NCBI GenBank assembly: GCA_016719755.1 | Contig: JADJYM010000015.1 | Coordinates: 620,001 to 684,000 of the forward strand | Length of the DNA: 64,000 nt | From: Novosphingobium sp. | GTDB taxonomy: Bacteria > Pseudomonadota > Alphaproteobacteria > Sphingomonadales > Sphingomonadaceae | Reading direction: 5' to 3' | In this document: one piece after another, positions 9,309-24,466 of the stretch | Layout of the letters: every line of letters begins with the position of its first letter | Numbering within the stretch: position 1 is the stretch's first letter | Notes under the pieces: model-generated | Told to the model about the DNA's origin: nothing | Databases searched by the model: none | Seen by the model: the letters and a program-made list of their open reading frames with translations, nothing else | Translations under genes and position numbers: made by a program

Positions 9309-9414
9309 GCGGGCCTGGGCTCCTGCCACTTTGGCAAGGCTGGTTCGTGTCGGGCGCGCCGCCCAGCGGTCCGAGCGGCACAGGTCCCGCCCCGGATGGG
9401 TGAAGCGCGCGGCA

Positions 9415-9438
9415 GGCCTCCCTCCCAGGGAAGAGGCC
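9415..9438. terminator. Possible terminator hairpin between DUF4170 gene and greA
   Basis: GGCCTC (9415-9420) pairs with GAGGCC (9433-9438), with an inner TCCC/GGGA pairing. It lies between convergent genes. There is no T-run, so a classical intrinsic terminator is not certain. Confidence 0.35.
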
Positions 9439-9448
9439 CCGCACCCGG

Positions 9449-9925
9449 TCAGATGAACTCGATCTTCTCGACCACGTAGAAGCGGTCGCCCGCAGGGACT
9501 GAGACCTCGATCTCCTCTTCCACGCGGCGGCCGATCAGGGCGCGCCCCAGCGGGGAGTTGTAGCTGATGCGGCCCACCTTGGCGTCCGCTTCATACGGCC
9601 CGACGATCTGATAGCGCACCGGCTTGTCATCGTCGTCCAGCAGGGTCACGGTCGCACCGAAGATGATCTTGTCACCCGACAGCGTGGTCGGATCGACGAT
9701 CTGGGCGCGGCTGACCTTGTCTTCCAGGTCCGCGATCGACATTTCGACCTGACCCTGGCGTTCCTTGGCGGCGTGGTATTCCGCGTTCTCGGACAGGTCG
9801 CCGTGGGCGCGCGCTTCCTCGATCGCATCGACGATCCGGGGCCGCTCCTCGCGCAGCGCCTTCAGCTCGGCGATCAGCTTTTCATAGCCTTCCGCCAGCA
9901 TCGGCAGCTTTTCGACACTCGCCAT
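9449..9925 (-). CDS. greA: Transcription elongation factor GreA
   Basis: 158 residues, the standard length. The N-terminal coiled coil ([40 protein letters not shown], split here only by reading) carries the acidic tip D/E residues that reach the RNA polymerase active site to stimulate transcript cleavage. The C-terminal FKBP-like domain includes [22 protein letters not shown] 9925 follows AGGAAGTG; a GTG directly before it is less likely. It is transcribed in the same direction as carB, which lies 100 nt upstream, so read-through from carAB is possible. Confidence 0.95.
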   Translation of the reverse strand: MASVEKLPMLAEGYEKLIAELKALREERPRIVDAIEEARAHGDLSENAEYHAAKERQGQVEMSIADLEDKVSRAQIVDPTTLSGDKIIFGATVTLLDDDDKPVRYQIVGPYEADAKVGRISYNSPLGRALIGRRVEEEIEVSVPAGDRFYVVEKIEFI

Positions 9926-10025
9926 CACTTCCTATCCTTCTGTCGCCCCGCCCGGAGACTAACGGCCCGTCCCGCCCCGAAAAGGGTACAGGCGCCGCGT
10001 ATCTCGCTGTGGGGAGGCACGAAAA

Positions 10026-13352
<3,327 letters not shown>

Positions 13353-13419
13353 TAGCGGGGCTTCAGGCCCTCCGGGGGCGGGGTGGGAAGGGTCCGAACA
13401 TGGTTGGCAAGCGCCTCCG

Positions 13420-13875
13420 GTGTGGCGCGAAAGCTGCGCCAACCCGACGGACGCCGAGAAACGGCTGTGGTCGCACTTGCGCGGCGGTCAGCTTGGCGAG
13501 CGGTTTACCCGCCAGCATCCTATCGGCAGCTTCGTGGTCGACTTTGCCTGTCGCTCCGCGCGCCTTGCCATCGAGCTCGATGGAGGACAGCACTCCGGCA
13601 ACAGCGACGATGATGCCAGGACGCGGCAGATCGAAGCGCGCGGCTATCGCGTGATCCGTTTCTGGAACAATGACGTCCTGCAGAACACCGACGGCGTTCT
13701 GATCGTGATTCGGCAGGAACTCGACCTTGCCCGGAACCGGACCGAAGGCCCCCGGGGAGGGTGGGGACCGGCGGGCGGACGCGAGGCTGCCCCAACCTCC
13801 CCGCCGGGGAGGGGCTTTCGCAATCTGATGGGAGATGCTCAACCCAACATCCCCACAAACCGCTCGAACAGATAA
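13420..13875 (+). CDS. DUF559 (Vsr-like endonuclease fold) protein, antisense between carA and carB
   Basis: About 151 residues if GTG 13420 is used; an ATG at 13333 would lengthen it but run into the carB start. Core motifs are typical of DUF559: [48 protein letters not shown] (VDF and ELDGGQH are the catalytic-type acidic residues), then [19 protein letters not shown]. These resemble very-short-patch-repair and restriction-type nucleases. The tail after residue about 110 is low-complexity and overlaps the 3' end of carA by 37 nt. The gene is opposite in strand to carA and carB, so it does not block their direction but does split them. The biological role of DUF559 is unknown. Confidence 0.7.
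   Translation: MWRESCANPTDAEKRLWSHLRGGQLGERFTRQHPIGSFVVDFACRSARLAIELDGGQHSGNSDDDARTRQIEARGYRVIRFWNNDVLQNTDGVLIVIRQELDLARNRTEGPRGGWGPAGGREAAPTSPPGRGFRNLMGDAQPNIPTNRSNR
13796..13812. repeat. GC-rich hairpin CCTCCCC-GCC-GGGGAGG
   Basis: A perfect 7-bp stem in the tail of the DUF559 gene. A related hairpin, CCCCTCCC/GGGAGGGG, occurs at 52640-52660. Similar GGGGAGG strings flank the DUF559 frame at about 13750-13765. They look like members of a dispersed intergenic repeat family. Confidence 0.5.
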
Positions 13876-15005
13876 AAACTGTCCTGCGGCCCCGGGCTGG
13901 CCTCGGGGTGGTACTGCACCCCGAAGGCCTGCTTGCCCTTGACCGCGATGCCGCAGTTGCTGCCGTCGAACAGCGACACGTGGGTTTCCTCGACGCTGTC
14001 CGGCAGGGCGGTGTTGTCCACCGCGAAGCCGTGGTTCATGCTGGTGATTTCGACCACGCCGTCTTCCAGCCGCTTGACCGGATGGTTCGCGCCGCGGTGG
14101 CCCTGGTGCATCTTGGTGGTCTTGGCCCCTGCGGCGAGCGCCAGCATCTGGTGGCCAAGGCAGATGCCGAACACCGGAATGTCGCGCTCCAGCAGGGCCT
14201 GGATCACCGGCACGGCATAGGAACCGGTGGCGGCCGGATCGCCCGGGCCGTTGGAGAGGAACACCCCGTCCGGGGCCAGCGCCAGCACCCCGTCCAGCGG
14301 GGTGGTGCCGGGCACCACCGTCACCTGCGCCCCGGCCTTCACCAGACTGCGGAAGATGTTGTCCTTCGCGCCGAAATCCATCGCCACCACGTGCGGACGC
14401 GGGCTGTGGGGCGAGCGGGCATAGCCCTTGCCCAGCGTCCACACGCCGCCTTCCCATTCCTCAACCTCGCGGCGGGTGACCACGCGGGCAAGGTCCATGC
14501 CTTCCAGCCCGGGCCATTCCTGGGCCTTCTTCAGCAGCGCGGGCAGATCGAACCGGCCGTCCGCCGCGTGGGCGATCACCGCGTTGGGCGCGCCCGACAG
14601 GCGGATGCGGCGAGTCAGCGCGCGGGTGTCGATCCCGGCCAGGCCGATCTTGCCCTTCTTCGCCAGCCAGGGGCCGAATTCGCCCTGGGCGCGGAAGCTG
14701 GAGGGCGCGGTCACATCCTCGCGCACCACGCAGCCGACGGCGCCGTCGACGTGGCTTTCAAGGTCTTCCTCGTTCACGCCGACGTTGCCGATGTGCGGGA
14801 ACGTGAAAGTGACGATCTGCGCGGCGTAGGAGGGATCGGTCATCACCTCCTGGTATCCGGTCATCGCGGTGTTGAAGCACACTTCGCCCACCGCGCTGCC
14901 TTCCGCGCCGAAGCCCCGGCCCCACAGGACGGTGCCATCGGCGAGCACAAGGACTCCGGTTGCGCCGTGGGGTTGCGGCGCAAGCAAAGAGGCGGCGTCA
15001 GCCAT
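13839..15005 (-). CDS. carA: Carbamoyl-phosphate synthase small subunit (glutamine amidotransferase)
   Basis: 388 residues from ATG 15005 (MADAASLLAPQPHGATGVLV), with GGAG upstream. The CarA N-terminal domain includes NTAMTGYQEVMTDPSYA, and the class I glutamine amidotransferase domain has the nucleophile in VFGICLGHQMLAL and the His/Glu pair in GVQYHPEASPGPQD. It hydrolyses glutamine and channels ammonia to CarB. A frame open upstream to 15083 shows no homology. It is divergent from yqeY with a 157-bp gap that should hold the car promoter. Confidence 0.97.
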   Translation of the reverse strand: MADAASLLAPQPHGATGVLVLADGTVLWGRGFGAEGSAVGEVCFNTAMTGYQEVMTDPSYAAQIVTFTFPHIGNVGVNEEDLESHVDGAVGCVVREDVTAPSSFRAQGEFGPWLAKKGKIGLAGIDTRALTRRIRLSGAPNAVIAHAADGRFDLPALLKKAQEWPGLEGMDLARVVTRREVEEWEGGVWTLGKGYARSPHSPRPHVVAMDFGAKDNIFRSLVKAGAQVTVVPGTTPLDGVLALAPDGVFLSNGPGDPAATGSYAVPVIQALLERDIPVFGICLGHQMLALAAGAKTTKMHQGHRGANHPVKRLEDGVVEITSMNHGFAVDNTALPDSVEETHVSLFDGSNCGIAVKGKQAFGVQYHPEASPGPQDSFYLFERFVGMLG

Positions 15006-15162
15006 GAAGGGGCGCTCCGTTGAACAGTTTTCCAGCAATGTCGCTAAGGCACCGCCGCTAGACCCCTCCCCCCCAAGCGTCAACCTATGAAAACCGGAAT
15101 CTTTGGGTTAGGGCGCGGCTTTCCCCAATCGAACGTCCATTTACCCAGGAAAGTCACCGATC

Positions 15163-15615
15163 ATGCTCCGCGATACGATCAAGGCCGCGCAGGTTTCCGC
15201 CATGAAGGCCGGCGACAAGCCGCGCCTCAGCGCTGTCCGCCTCATCCTTGCCAAGCTCAAGGACAAGGACATCGAACTGCGCACCGCAAGCGCAGTGCCG
15301 GACGACGATGTGGTGGTGGTCGACGTGCTGCAGAAGATGGCCAAGCAGCGCCGCGAATCGATCACGCTCTATGAACAGGGCGGCCGCCAGGAACTGGCCG
15401 AGGTGGAAAAGGCCGAACTCGCCGTGATCGAGGAATTCCTCCCCCAGCAGATGGGCGAGGACGAGGTTAAGGCCGCGATTGCCGCGATCATCGCCGAAAC
15501 CGGCGCTGCGGGCATGAAGGACATGGGCAAGGTGGTCGCCGCGCTCAAGGCGAAGCATGGCAGCCAGCTCGACATGGGCAAGGCGAGCGGACTGGTGAAG
15601 GCGGCTTTGGGCTGA
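15163..15615 (+). CDS. GatB/YqeY domain protein
   Basis: 150 residues, full length for stand-alone YqeY. Key stretches are KPRLSAVRLILAKLKDKDIE, QKMAKQRRESITLYEQGGRQ and EFLPQQMGEDEV, ending in the compact C-terminal helical domain related to the tail of GatB, which contacts tRNA in the amidotransferase. The stand-alone protein has no settled function, though tRNA-related roles are suspected from the fold. It lies just upstream of dnaG, the common order in alphaproteobacteria (yqeY-dnaG-rpoD), but a repeat-bearing 122-bp gap separates them. Confidence 0.92.
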   Translation: MLRDTIKAAQVSAMKAGDKPRLSAVRLILAKLKDKDIELRTASAVPDDDVVVVDVLQKMAKQRRESITLYEQGGRQELAEVEKAELAVIEEFLPQQMGEDEVKAAIAAIIAETGAAGMKDMGKVVAALKAKHGSQLDMGKASGLVKAALG

Positions 15616-15630
15616 GAGGCTGGGCTGCGA

Positions 15631-15652
15631 GTGTCTCGACTTCGCTCGACAC
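15631..15652. repeat. Palindromic intergenic repeat (GTGTC..GACAC family)
   Basis: A 22-bp near-perfect palindrome starting GTGTCTCGACTTCGC and ending GACAC, in the yqeY-dnaG gap. The same element, with TAC for TTC in its centre, occurs as two opposed copies at 24395-24450. A degenerate piece (CCGAGACACC) lies at about 15719-15728. It is a dispersed repeat that can form a hairpin in RNA. Confidence 0.7.
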
Positions 15653-15737
15653 GCACGGTGGTGGGGGTTAAATCCTCAGTATCTTCCGTCCGCGCTGAGC
15701 GGAGGGCGTAGCCCGTAGCCGAGACACCACAAACCCC

Positions 15738-17596
15738 ATGGCTTTAACCCCCCAATGGCTGGACGAACTGCGCGCGCGGATCTCGCTGTCTGCCGTGATC
15801 GGGCGGACCACGCGGCTGACCAAGGCGGGGCATGAGTTCAAGGCCTGCTGCCCGTTCCACAACGAAAAGTCGCCCAGCTTCACCGTCAACGATGCCAAGG
15901 GGTTCTACCACTGCTTCGGCTGCGGCGCGCATGGCGACGTGATCCGCTGGATGACCGACCAGCGCGGCCTTTCATTCATGGACGCAGTGAAGGAGCTGGC
16001 GTCCGAGGCGGGGCTGGAGGTTCCCGCCCCCGATCCGCGCAGCGCAGAGCGCGCCCAGCAGCAGGCCGGGCTTCACGATGTGATGGCCGCCGCGCAGGCC
16101 TGGTTCATGCAGCGTCTCGCCTCGGACGAAGGGGCCAAGGCGCGGGCCTATCTGGCGACGCGCGGGTTCGATGCGCATACCTTGCAACGCTTCGGCTTTG
16201 GCTATGCGCCAGAAGGGCGGCAGGCGCTGAAGGAGGCGCTGAAGCAGTTTCCCGAGGCCATGCTGATCGAGGCGGGCCTGCGCATCGCGGTCGATGACAA
16301 GGAGCCTTATGACCGGTTCCGGGGCCGCCTGATGCTGCCGATCGAGGACGCGCGCGGGCGGGTGATCGCGTTCGGCGGGCGGATCCTCGATGCCGCGAAG
16401 ACCGACGCGCCCAAGTACCTCAATTCGCCCGACACGCCGCTGTTCGACAAGGGTCGCACACTTTACAACCTCCACCGCGCCGGACCGGCCAGCCGCCAGA
16501 GCGGGCGGATCGTGGTGGTCGAAGGTTATATGGACGTGATCGCGCTGGCGGCAGCGGGAATTGCGGATGCCGTCGCCCCGCTCGGCACGGCGCTGACCGA
16601 GCGGCAGATCGAGATGCTGTGGCGGCTGGTGGAAACGCCGGTCCTCTGCTTCGATGGCGACGCCGCCGGCCAGCGCGCGGCGATGCGCGCCGTCGCCCGC
16701 GCCCTGCCCCTGCTCCGTCCTGCCCACTCGCTGCGGATCGTGCGCCTGCCTGCCGGGCTGGACCCCGATGACCTCATCAAGCAACAGGGCGCCGCCGCGA
16801 TGGAACGCGCGCTGGGCGAAGGCCGCAGCCTGCTCGACACCCTGTGGGAGCATGAGCGCGATGCCCTGCCGCTCACCACGCCGGAGGACAAGGCCGGGCT
16901 GAAGGCACGGCTGATGGCGCACGTGGAAACGATCCAGGATCCGGACATCAAGTCGCTTTACCGGCGTGATCTGCTGGAAAATTTCTCGGCCTTCGCCTTT
17001 CCCCGGCGCGAGGCCGCGCCGTGGCAGCCATCGCCCCAGCGTGGGCGATTCCCGGGACGCGCGCAGCCCGCACCGCCGCGCGATCCCGCCGCCGCGCGCC
17101 GCCTCAACCACGCCACGGGCAAGGGCGCGCGCGATGCGTTGCTGGCCGCGATCATTGCGGGATTGCTGCTCCACCCGCGCGAAATTGCCCGTCACGCAGA
17201 GCGGTTGGCGCTGCTCGATCCACTCGATCCGCGCATCGATGCGCTGCTCGAAGCGCAGGAAACCGGCGCGCCGCTTGAAACGGCTGGATTGCTTACCATA
17301 TTGACTGCCAGGGGACTGGCCGCGCCGGCTCCCGGCGAGTATGCGCGCGTTCCCTATCCCTTCGTCAGCCCGGCTGCCGATGCGGCGGAAGCGGCGGAAA
17401 GTCTGGCCGCGGCCATCTCCATGCTGGTCGAGGAACCGGCGCTCGATGCGGCCATCCAGGCCGCAACCGAGCGCCTTGATTTCGACGAGCAGCAGCGGCT
17501 GGTGAAGAGAAAGCTGGAATTGAATGCGCGCCTGAGGCAAATGGCCAGCGCGCGAGCGGCCGCTCCCTCCGGGGGCGCCCCCAAACAAACGGCGGA

Positions 17597-17600
<4 letters not shown>
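15738..17600 (+). CDS. dnaG: DNA primase
   Basis: 620 residues. It makes RNA primers at the replication fork. The N-terminal CHC2 zinc finger is intact ([30 protein letters not shown]). The catalytic TOPRIM region shows [12 protein letters not shown] and [15 protein letters not shown], and the C-terminal helicase-interaction domain follows after a Pro/Arg-rich linker (about residues 415-450). It overlaps rpoD by 4 nt (ATGA at 17597-17600), giving the classic primase-sigma factor operon with translational coupling. Confidence 0.97.
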
Positions 17601-19618
<2,018 letters not shown>

Positions 19619-19626
19619 AACGATCA

Positions 19627-19651
19627 GGCCCCGGCAAGTCCGGGGCCTTTT
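19627..19651 (+). terminator. Intrinsic terminator after rpoD
   Basis: GGCCCCGG (19627-19634), loop CAAGT, CCGGGGCC (19640-19647), then TTTT. A perfect 8-bp GC stem plus U-tract, 9 nt after the rpoD stop. Confidence 0.9.
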
Positions 19652-19825
19652 CGCATCTGCCCCTTGCCTCGCGCCCCCTCCCCGCTTCCTCTTCGGGCAG
19701 GCTGCGTCCGCGCCCGGGCGATGTCAAATGGCCCCGCCCCACGTGGTCCGCGCCAGCACTGGCATTGCGAGCCGGTCGCGACTAAGGGGGGCGCACCGAT
19801 TCCCTATGCCGAGCCAGCACCCGCC

Positions 19826-20272
19826 ATGCGCATCGCCATCGCCTCCGATCACGCCGCCGTCGACCTGAAGGCGGAACTGCGCGAATACCTGATCGGCCTT
19901 GGCCATCAGGTGGCTGACCTCGGCCCTGAAACCGCCGACCGGGTCGACTATCCCGACTATGGCTACAGCCTTGCCGAAGTGGTTGCCGATGGCACTGCTG
20001 AGTACGGCGTGGCGCTGTGCGGCAGTGGCATCGGCATTTCGATCGCGGTCAATCGTCACCCGGCGCTGCGCTGCGCGCTGGTGTCGGAGCCGCTCTCGGC
20101 CGCGCTGGCGCGCGAGCATAATGACGCCAACTGCATCGCCATGGGCGCCCGGCTGACCGGCGTGGACATGGCGAAGGCCTGTCTCGACGCATTCCTTTCG
20201 GCCCAGTTCGGTGGCGGACGTCACGCCGGGCGGGTCGAAAAGCTGTCCAATCCCGCATTCGAAGGAGCATGA
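19826..20272 (+). CDS. rpiB: Ribose-5-phosphate isomerase B (RpiB/LacAB family)
   Basis: 148 residues from ATG 19826. It interconverts ribose 5-phosphate and ribulose 5-phosphate. Signatures: [15 protein letters not shown] (phosphate-site Asp-His) and [18 protein letters not shown], which carries the catalytic Cys. [15 protein letters not shown] closes the active site. It heads an apparent operon with glyA (2 nt away), nrdR and trmJ, the common alphaproteobacterial order. Frame upstream of 19826 has no homology. Confidence 0.95.
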   Translation: MRIAIASDHAAVDLKAELREYLIGLGHQVADLGPETADRVDYPDYGYSLAEVVADGTAEYGVALCGSGIGISIAVNRHPALRCALVSEPLSAALAREHNDANCIAMGARLTGVDMAKACLDAFLSAQFGGGRHAGRVEKLSNPAFEGA

Positions 20273-20274
20273 CC

Positions 20275-21588
20275 ATGACCGCGACCGCCGACAGCCTGCC
20301 GGAAGTCCGCAGCAAAGGCTTCTTCACCGCTCCCCTGCGCGAAGCCGATCCCGAAGTCTTCGCCGCGATCCAGGGCGAACTGGGCCGCCAGCAGCACAAG
20401 ATCGAACTGATCGCGAGCGAGAACATCGCCAGCAAGGCCGTGCTGGAAGCGACCGGTTCGGTCTTCACCAACAAGTACGCCGAAGGCTATCCGGGCAAGC
20501 GCTATTACGGTGGCTGCGAATATGCCGACGTGGTCGAAAACCTGGCGATCGAGCGCGCCAAGGCCTTGTTCGGCTGCCAGTTTGCCAACGTCCAGCCCAA
20601 TTCGGGCAGCCAGATGAACCAGGCGGTGTTCCTCGCCCTGCTCAATCCGGGCGACACCTTCATGGGGCTCGACCTCAATTCGGGCGGCCACCTGACTCAC
20701 GGCTCGCCTGTGAACATGAGCGGAAAGTGGTTCAAGCCGGTTGCTTACGGGGTGCGCCCCGATGACGAGCAGATCGACATGGACGCGGTCGCCGCGCTGG
20801 CCCGCGAACACAAGCCCAAGCTGATCATCTGCGGCGGCACCGCCTATTCGCGGGTGTGGGATTTCCAGCGCTTCCGCGAGATCGCGGACGAGGTTGGCGC
20901 TTACCTGCTGGCCGACATGTCGCACTTTTCGGGGCTCGTCGCGGGCGGCGCGCACCCTTCGCCCCTGCCCCACGCCCACGTGGTTACCACCACCACCCAC
21001 AAGTCGCTGCGCGGCCCCCGCTCGGGCGTGATCCTGACCAATGACGAGGCGCTGGCGAAGAAGTTCAACACCGCCGTGTTCCCCGGCCTTCAGGGCGGTC
21101 CGCTGGTTCATGTGATCGCCGCCAAGGCCGTGGCCTTTGGCGAGGCGCTCCAGCCCGAATTCAAGGCCTATGCCGCGCAGATCGTCGCCAATGCCCGCGC
21201 GCTGGCGGACAGCCTGGCCCAGCACGGCCTGCGGATCGTTTCGGGCGGCACCGACAACCACCTGATGCTGGTTGACCTGACCGCCAAGGACGTGACCGGC
21301 AAGGCCGCCGAAAAGGGCCTCGATCGCGCCTGGCTCACCTGCAACAAGAACGGCATCCCCTATGACAAGCGCTCGCCGTTCGTCACCTCGGGCGTGCGCC
21401 TTGGCACTCCGGCGGGCACCACCCGCGGCTTCCGTGAAGAGGAATTCCGCACGGTCGGCCAGCTGATCGCCGAGGTGGTCGATGGCATGGCCCGCAACGG
21501 CGAGGACGGCGACGGACAGGTCGAGGCGCGCGTCCGCGCCCGGGTCGAGGAACTGTGCGCCCGCTTCCCGATCTATCCGGGGCTCTGA
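20275..21588 (+). CDS. glyA: Serine hydroxymethyltransferase
   Basis: 437 residues. A PLP enzyme converting serine and tetrahydrofolate to glycine and 5,10-methylene-THF. The PLP lysine sits in [16 protein letters not shown], and other signatures are [32 protein letters not shown] and [13 protein letters not shown]. Two ATGs are near: 20269 (inside the rpiB stop) and 20275. The AAGGAG at 20262-20267 fits 20275 best. Transcribed with rpiB and followed 3 nt later by nrdR. Confidence 0.97.
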   Translation: MTATADSLPEVRSKGFFTAPLREADPEVFAAIQGELGRQQHKIELIASENIASKAVLEATGSVFTNKYAEGYPGKRYYGGCEYADVVENLAIERAKALFGCQFANVQPNSGSQMNQAVFLALLNPGDTFMGLDLNSGGHLTHGSPVNMSGKWFKPVAYGVRPDDEQIDMDAVAALAREHKPKLIICGGTAYSRVWDFQRFREIADEVGAYLLADMSHFSGLVAGGAHPSPLPHAHVVTTTTHKSLRGPRSGVILTNDEALAKKFNTAVFPGLQGGPLVHVIAAKAVAFGEALQPEFKAYAAQIVANARALADSLAQHGLRIVSGGTDNHLMLVDLTAKDVTGKAAEKGLDRAWLTCNKNGIPYDKRSPFVTSGVRLGTPAGTTRGFREEEFRTVGQLIAEVVDGMARNGEDGDGQVEARVRARVEELCARFPIYPGL

Positions 21589-21591
21589 CGC

Positions 21592-22053
21592 TTGCGCTGT
21601 CCGTTCTGCGCCCATGACAACAGCCAGGTGAAGGACAGCCGTCCCACCGAGGACAACACCGCGATCCGCCGCCGCCGCCAGTGCGACGGCTGCGGCGCGC
21701 GCTTCACCACTTTCGAGCGCGTCCAGCTGCGCGAGATCATGGTCGTGAAGAGCGGCGACAAGCGCGAGGTGTTCGACCGCGCCAAGATCGAACAGTCCGT
21801 CGCTCTCGCCTGCCGCAAGCGCGGCATCGCGCAGGAGCGGCTCGATCAGCTGGTTTCGGGCGTGCAGCGCCAGATCGAAACGCTGGGGGAAACCGAAATC
21901 CCCGCCAAGGCAATTGGTGAGATGGTGATGGAGGGACTGCGCGGGCTCGATTCGGTCGCCTACATCCGCTTCGCCAGCGTCTACCGCGAATTTACCGAGG
22001 CACGGGACTTCGAGGAATTTGCCGGTTCGGTGCGCGATGCCGCCAAGCAATAA
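21592..22053 (+). CDS. nrdR: Transcriptional repressor NrdR
   Basis: 153 residues. The N-terminal zinc ribbon has CPFC and CDGC pairs ([33 protein letters not shown]); an ATP-cone follows ([20 protein letters not shown]). NrdR senses ATP/dATP and represses ribonucleotide reductase genes. The start is TTG at 21592, 3 nt after the glyA stop, since no ATG precedes the RCPFC motif. The 3' end overlaps trmJ by 17 nt. Confidence 0.95.
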   Translation: MRCPFCAHDNSQVKDSRPTEDNTAIRRRRQCDGCGARFTTFERVQLREIMVVKSGDKREVFDRAKIEQSVALACRKRGIAQERLDQLVSGVQRQIETLGETEIPAKAIGEMVMEGLRGLDSVAYIRFASVYREFTEARDFEEFAGSVRDAAKQ

Positions 22054-22771
22054 CCGTCATCCCGTCATTGTCCTGGTCCGCCCGCAGCTGGGCGAGAACA
22101 TTGGCAAGGCAGCGCGCGCCATGCTCAATTTCGGGCTGGTGGAGCTGCGCCTCGTCACCCCGCGCGATGGCTGGCCCAACCCCAGTGCCGGGCCTGCGGC
22201 GGCGGGGGCCGACATCGTGCTGGAACAGGCCCAGGTGTTCGAAAGCCTGGCCGAAGCAGTGGCCGATTGCGCCCATGTCTATGCCACCACCGTGCGCAAG
22301 CGCGGGGTGACCAAGCCGGTGCTGACCCCTGAACAGGCCGCGCAGGCCGTCCACCGCGAGGCGGGCCGCTCGGCCTTCGTGTTCGGGCCGGAACGCTCAG
22401 GCCTGGAAACCGACGACGTGGCGCTTGCCCGGGCCATCGTTACCGTGCCGATCAACCCGGAATTCGGCTCGCTCAATCTCGCTCAGGCGGTGATCCTGTG
22501 CGCCTATGAATGGTCCAAGCAGGCCGATCTGGCCCAGCCCACGGTCGAGGAACTGCTGCCCCCCGCCCCGCAGGAAGAGCTGGAAGGGATGATCGAGCAG
22601 TTCAACGCGCTGCTGGAGCCGACCGGCTATTTCCGCCCGCCCAGTCGCGCCGCCGCCACCCGGCGCACCCTGCGCACCATGCTGACCAAGCCGGGCTGGA
22701 ACCATCTGGAAGTGCGGACCATGCGCGGGGTGCTGTCTTCGCTCGCCAGAGGCCCGCGCGAGGATGACTGA
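22037..22771 (+). CDS. trmJ: TrmJ-type tRNA (cytidine/uridine-2'-O-)-methyltransferase
   Basis: 244 residues. SPOUT-fold methyltransferase of the TrmH/TrmJ branch. [20 protein letters not shown] is the start motif, [18 protein letters not shown] is motif 2, and [16 protein letters not shown] is motif 3, forming the trefoil-knot SAM site. It methylates ribose 32 in the anticodon loop by family. ATG 22037 lies within the last codons of nrdR, so the genes are probably translationally coupled. Confidence 0.88.
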   Translation: MPPSNNRHPVIVLVRPQLGENIGKAARAMLNFGLVELRLVTPRDGWPNPSAGPAAAGADIVLEQAQVFESLAEAVADCAHVYATTVRKRGVTKPVLTPEQAAQAVHREAGRSAFVFGPERSGLETDDVALARAIVTVPINPEFGSLNLAQAVILCAYEWSKQADLAQPTVEELLPPAPQEELEGMIEQFNALLEPTGYFRPPSRAAATRRTLRTMLTKPGWNHLEVRTMRGVLSSLARGPREDD

Positions 22772-22932
22772 CGCTTGACTTTCCCGGCGTTCCCGGCCAA
22801 GGGCGCGCCTTCGCAATTGACCAGGCACTCCGGTGAAGCCTCGGTCGCGTCCGGCAACAGGCCGGGCGGTGCGGTTCCGGACCAGAAGCGGGGCACAGTG
22901 TTCCGCCATGCAAATTGAAAGGTCGATGCGCC

Positions 22933-23547
22933 ATGTCGAAGCGCAATTCGTCGAAGTACAAGCTTGATCGCCGGATGGGCGAGAACATCTGGGGCCGTCC
23001 CAAGAGCTCGGTCAACCGCCGCTCCTACGGTCCCGGCCAGCACGGCCAGCGCCGCAAGAGCAAGATCTCGGACTTCGGGATCCAGCTGCGCGCCAAGCAG
23101 AAGCTCAAGGGCTACTACGGCGACGTCACCGAAAAGCAGTTCAAGCGCACCTATCAGGAAGCCGCCAAGATGAAGGGCGACACCGGTCAGAACCTGATCG
23201 GCCTGCTGGAACAGCGCCTGGACATGGTCGTCTACCGCGCCAAGTTCGCGCCGACCATCTTCTCGGCCCGCCAGATCGTCAGCCACGGCCACATCTACGT
23301 CAACGGCGTGAAGTGCAACATCGCCAGCCGCCGCGTGCGTCCGGGCGATATCATCAGCCTGGGCAAGAAGGCCAAGGAAATGGCCCTGATCGCCGAAGCG
23401 CAGACCCTGCCGGAACGCGAAGTGCCGGAATACGTCGCCGCTGACGGCACCGACAAGGTGACCTTCGTCCGCGTGCCGACGCTGGATGAAGTGCCCTATC
23501 CGGTGAAGATGGAACCGAATCTGGTCGTCGAATTCTATTCGCGCTGA
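22933..23547 (+). CDS. rpsD: 30S ribosomal protein S4
   Basis: 204 residues. Hallmarks are [36 protein letters not shown] (alphaproteobacterial type), and the S4 RNA-binding domain [20 protein letters not shown]...[20 protein letters not shown]. It nucleates 30S assembly on 16S rRNA. It stands alone, separated from trmJ by 161 bp. An intrinsic terminator at 23595 ends it. Confidence 0.98.
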   Translation: MSKRNSSKYKLDRRMGENIWGRPKSSVNRRSYGPGQHGQRRKSKISDFGIQLRAKQKLKGYYGDVTEKQFKRTYQEAAKMKGDTGQNLIGLLEQRLDMVVYRAKFAPTIFSARQIVSHGHIYVNGVKCNIASRRVRPGDIISLGKKAKEMALIAEAQTLPEREVPEYVAADGTDKVTFVRVPTLDEVPYPVKMEPNLVVEFYSR

Positions 23548-23557
23548 CTTGGGTCTC

Positions 23558-23578
23558 GTCCCGGACCCCGTCCGGGAC
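23558..23578. repeat. Hairpin of the GTCCCGGAC repeat family
   Basis: GTCCCGGAC / GTCCGGGAC with a 3-nt loop. Related elements lie at 35211-35235 and, as two opposed copies, at 41016-41104. It sits between rpsD and its terminator. Confidence 0.6.
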
Positions 23579-23594
23579 TGTTGGCAACGAAATC

Positions 23595-23622
23595 AAGGGC
23601 GGTCCTGCGGGGCCGCCCTTTT
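23595..23622 (+). terminator. Intrinsic terminator after rpsD
   Basis: AAGGGCGG (23595-23602) pairs with CCGCCCTT (23613-23620) around a 10-nt loop and runs into TTTT. It lies 48 nt after the rpsD stop. Confidence 0.88.
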
Positions 23623-23686
23623 CGTTTGCGCGATTTAATCGTGCGGTTAACATGGAGCAACACAAACAAGAATCCCTGGGGGAAGC

Positions 23687-24364
23687 ATGGAATTCGATGA
23701 CGTCATCATGGGCCGCCGCTCGATCCGCGGGTACAAACCCGATCCGGTGCCGCGCGCGCTGATCGAGGAAGTCCTGGCGCTTGCCATGCGCGCGCCCTCG
23801 TCGATGAACACCCAGCCGTGGAACTTCCACATTATCACCGGCGAACCGCTCGCCCGCATCCGTCAGGGCAATACCGAGCGAACCCTGGCGGGCGAACCGG
23901 ACAGCCGCGAGTTCCGCAAAGGCGTGCCCTTTGCCGGCGTCCACCGCGACCGTCAGGTCGAAGTTGCCAAGCAGCTGTTCGGCGCGATGGGGATCGAGCG
24001 CGACGACAAGGCCAAGCGCCATGACTGGGTGCTGCGCGGCTTCCGCCAGTTCGATGCCCCGGTCTGCGTCATCATCACCTATGACAAGGTGCTGGACGGC
24101 AGCGACGACACCCCGTTCGATTGCGGTGCGGTCACCACGGCGCTGGTCAACGCCGCCTGGTCGCGCGGACTGGGCTGCGTGATCAACAGCCAGGGCATCA
24201 TGCAAAGCCCGGTGGTGCGCGAACACGCCGGCATCCCGGACGATCAGGTGATCATGAAGGCGGTTGCGCTGGGCTGGCCGGATGACAGCTTCCCGGCCAA
24301 TGCGGTTGTGCCCACCCGCAAGAGCGTGGCGGAAGCCGCAACCTTCGTGGGGTTCGAGGACTAA
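23687..24364 (+). CDS. Nitroreductase-family FMN oxidoreductase
   Basis: 225 residues. FMN-binding nitroreductase fold: MGRRSIRGYKPDPVPRALIEE at the N-terminus (first FMN phosphate contacts), APSSMNTQPWNFHII, and a C-terminal GLGCVINSQG...VALGWPDDSFPAN. It reduces nitro groups or quinones with NAD(P)H by family; the real substrate is unknown. The ATG follows GGGGGAAGC. It is convergent with tgt; the two share an inverted-repeat spacer. Confidence 0.9.
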   Translation: MEFDDVIMGRRSIRGYKPDPVPRALIEEVLALAMRAPSSMNTQPWNFHIITGEPLARIRQGNTERTLAGEPDSREFRKGVPFAGVHRDRQVEVAKQLFGAMGIERDDKAKRHDWVLRGFRQFDAPVCVIITYDKVLDGSDDTPFDCGAVTTALVNAAWSRGLGCVINSQGIMQSPVVREHAGIPDDQVIMKAVALGWPDDSFPANAVVPTRKSVAEAATFVGFED

Positions 24365-24394
24365 CCCTTCATCCCCCCAATCACTTCACCGTTC

Positions 24395-24450
24395 GTGTCG
24401 AGCGTAGTCGAGACACGTGCGCGCGGGCGTGTCTCGACTACGCTCGACAC
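24395..24450. repeat. Paired 22-bp inverted repeats between convergent genes
   Basis: Arm 24395-24416 (GTGTCGAGCGTAG...GACAC) and arm 24429-24450 are exact reverse complements, separated by 12 nt. Each arm is itself nearly palindromic. Lying between the convergent nitroreductase and tgt, the element can form a long bidirectional terminator-like hairpin. A single arm occurs at 15631-15652. Confidence 0.75.
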
Positions 24451-24466
24451 AAACGGAAGCCGGGGG

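Noticed and set aside
20221-22050. 609-codon minus-strand frame opposite glyA and nrdR
   Set aside because: Antisense shadow without conserved motifs.
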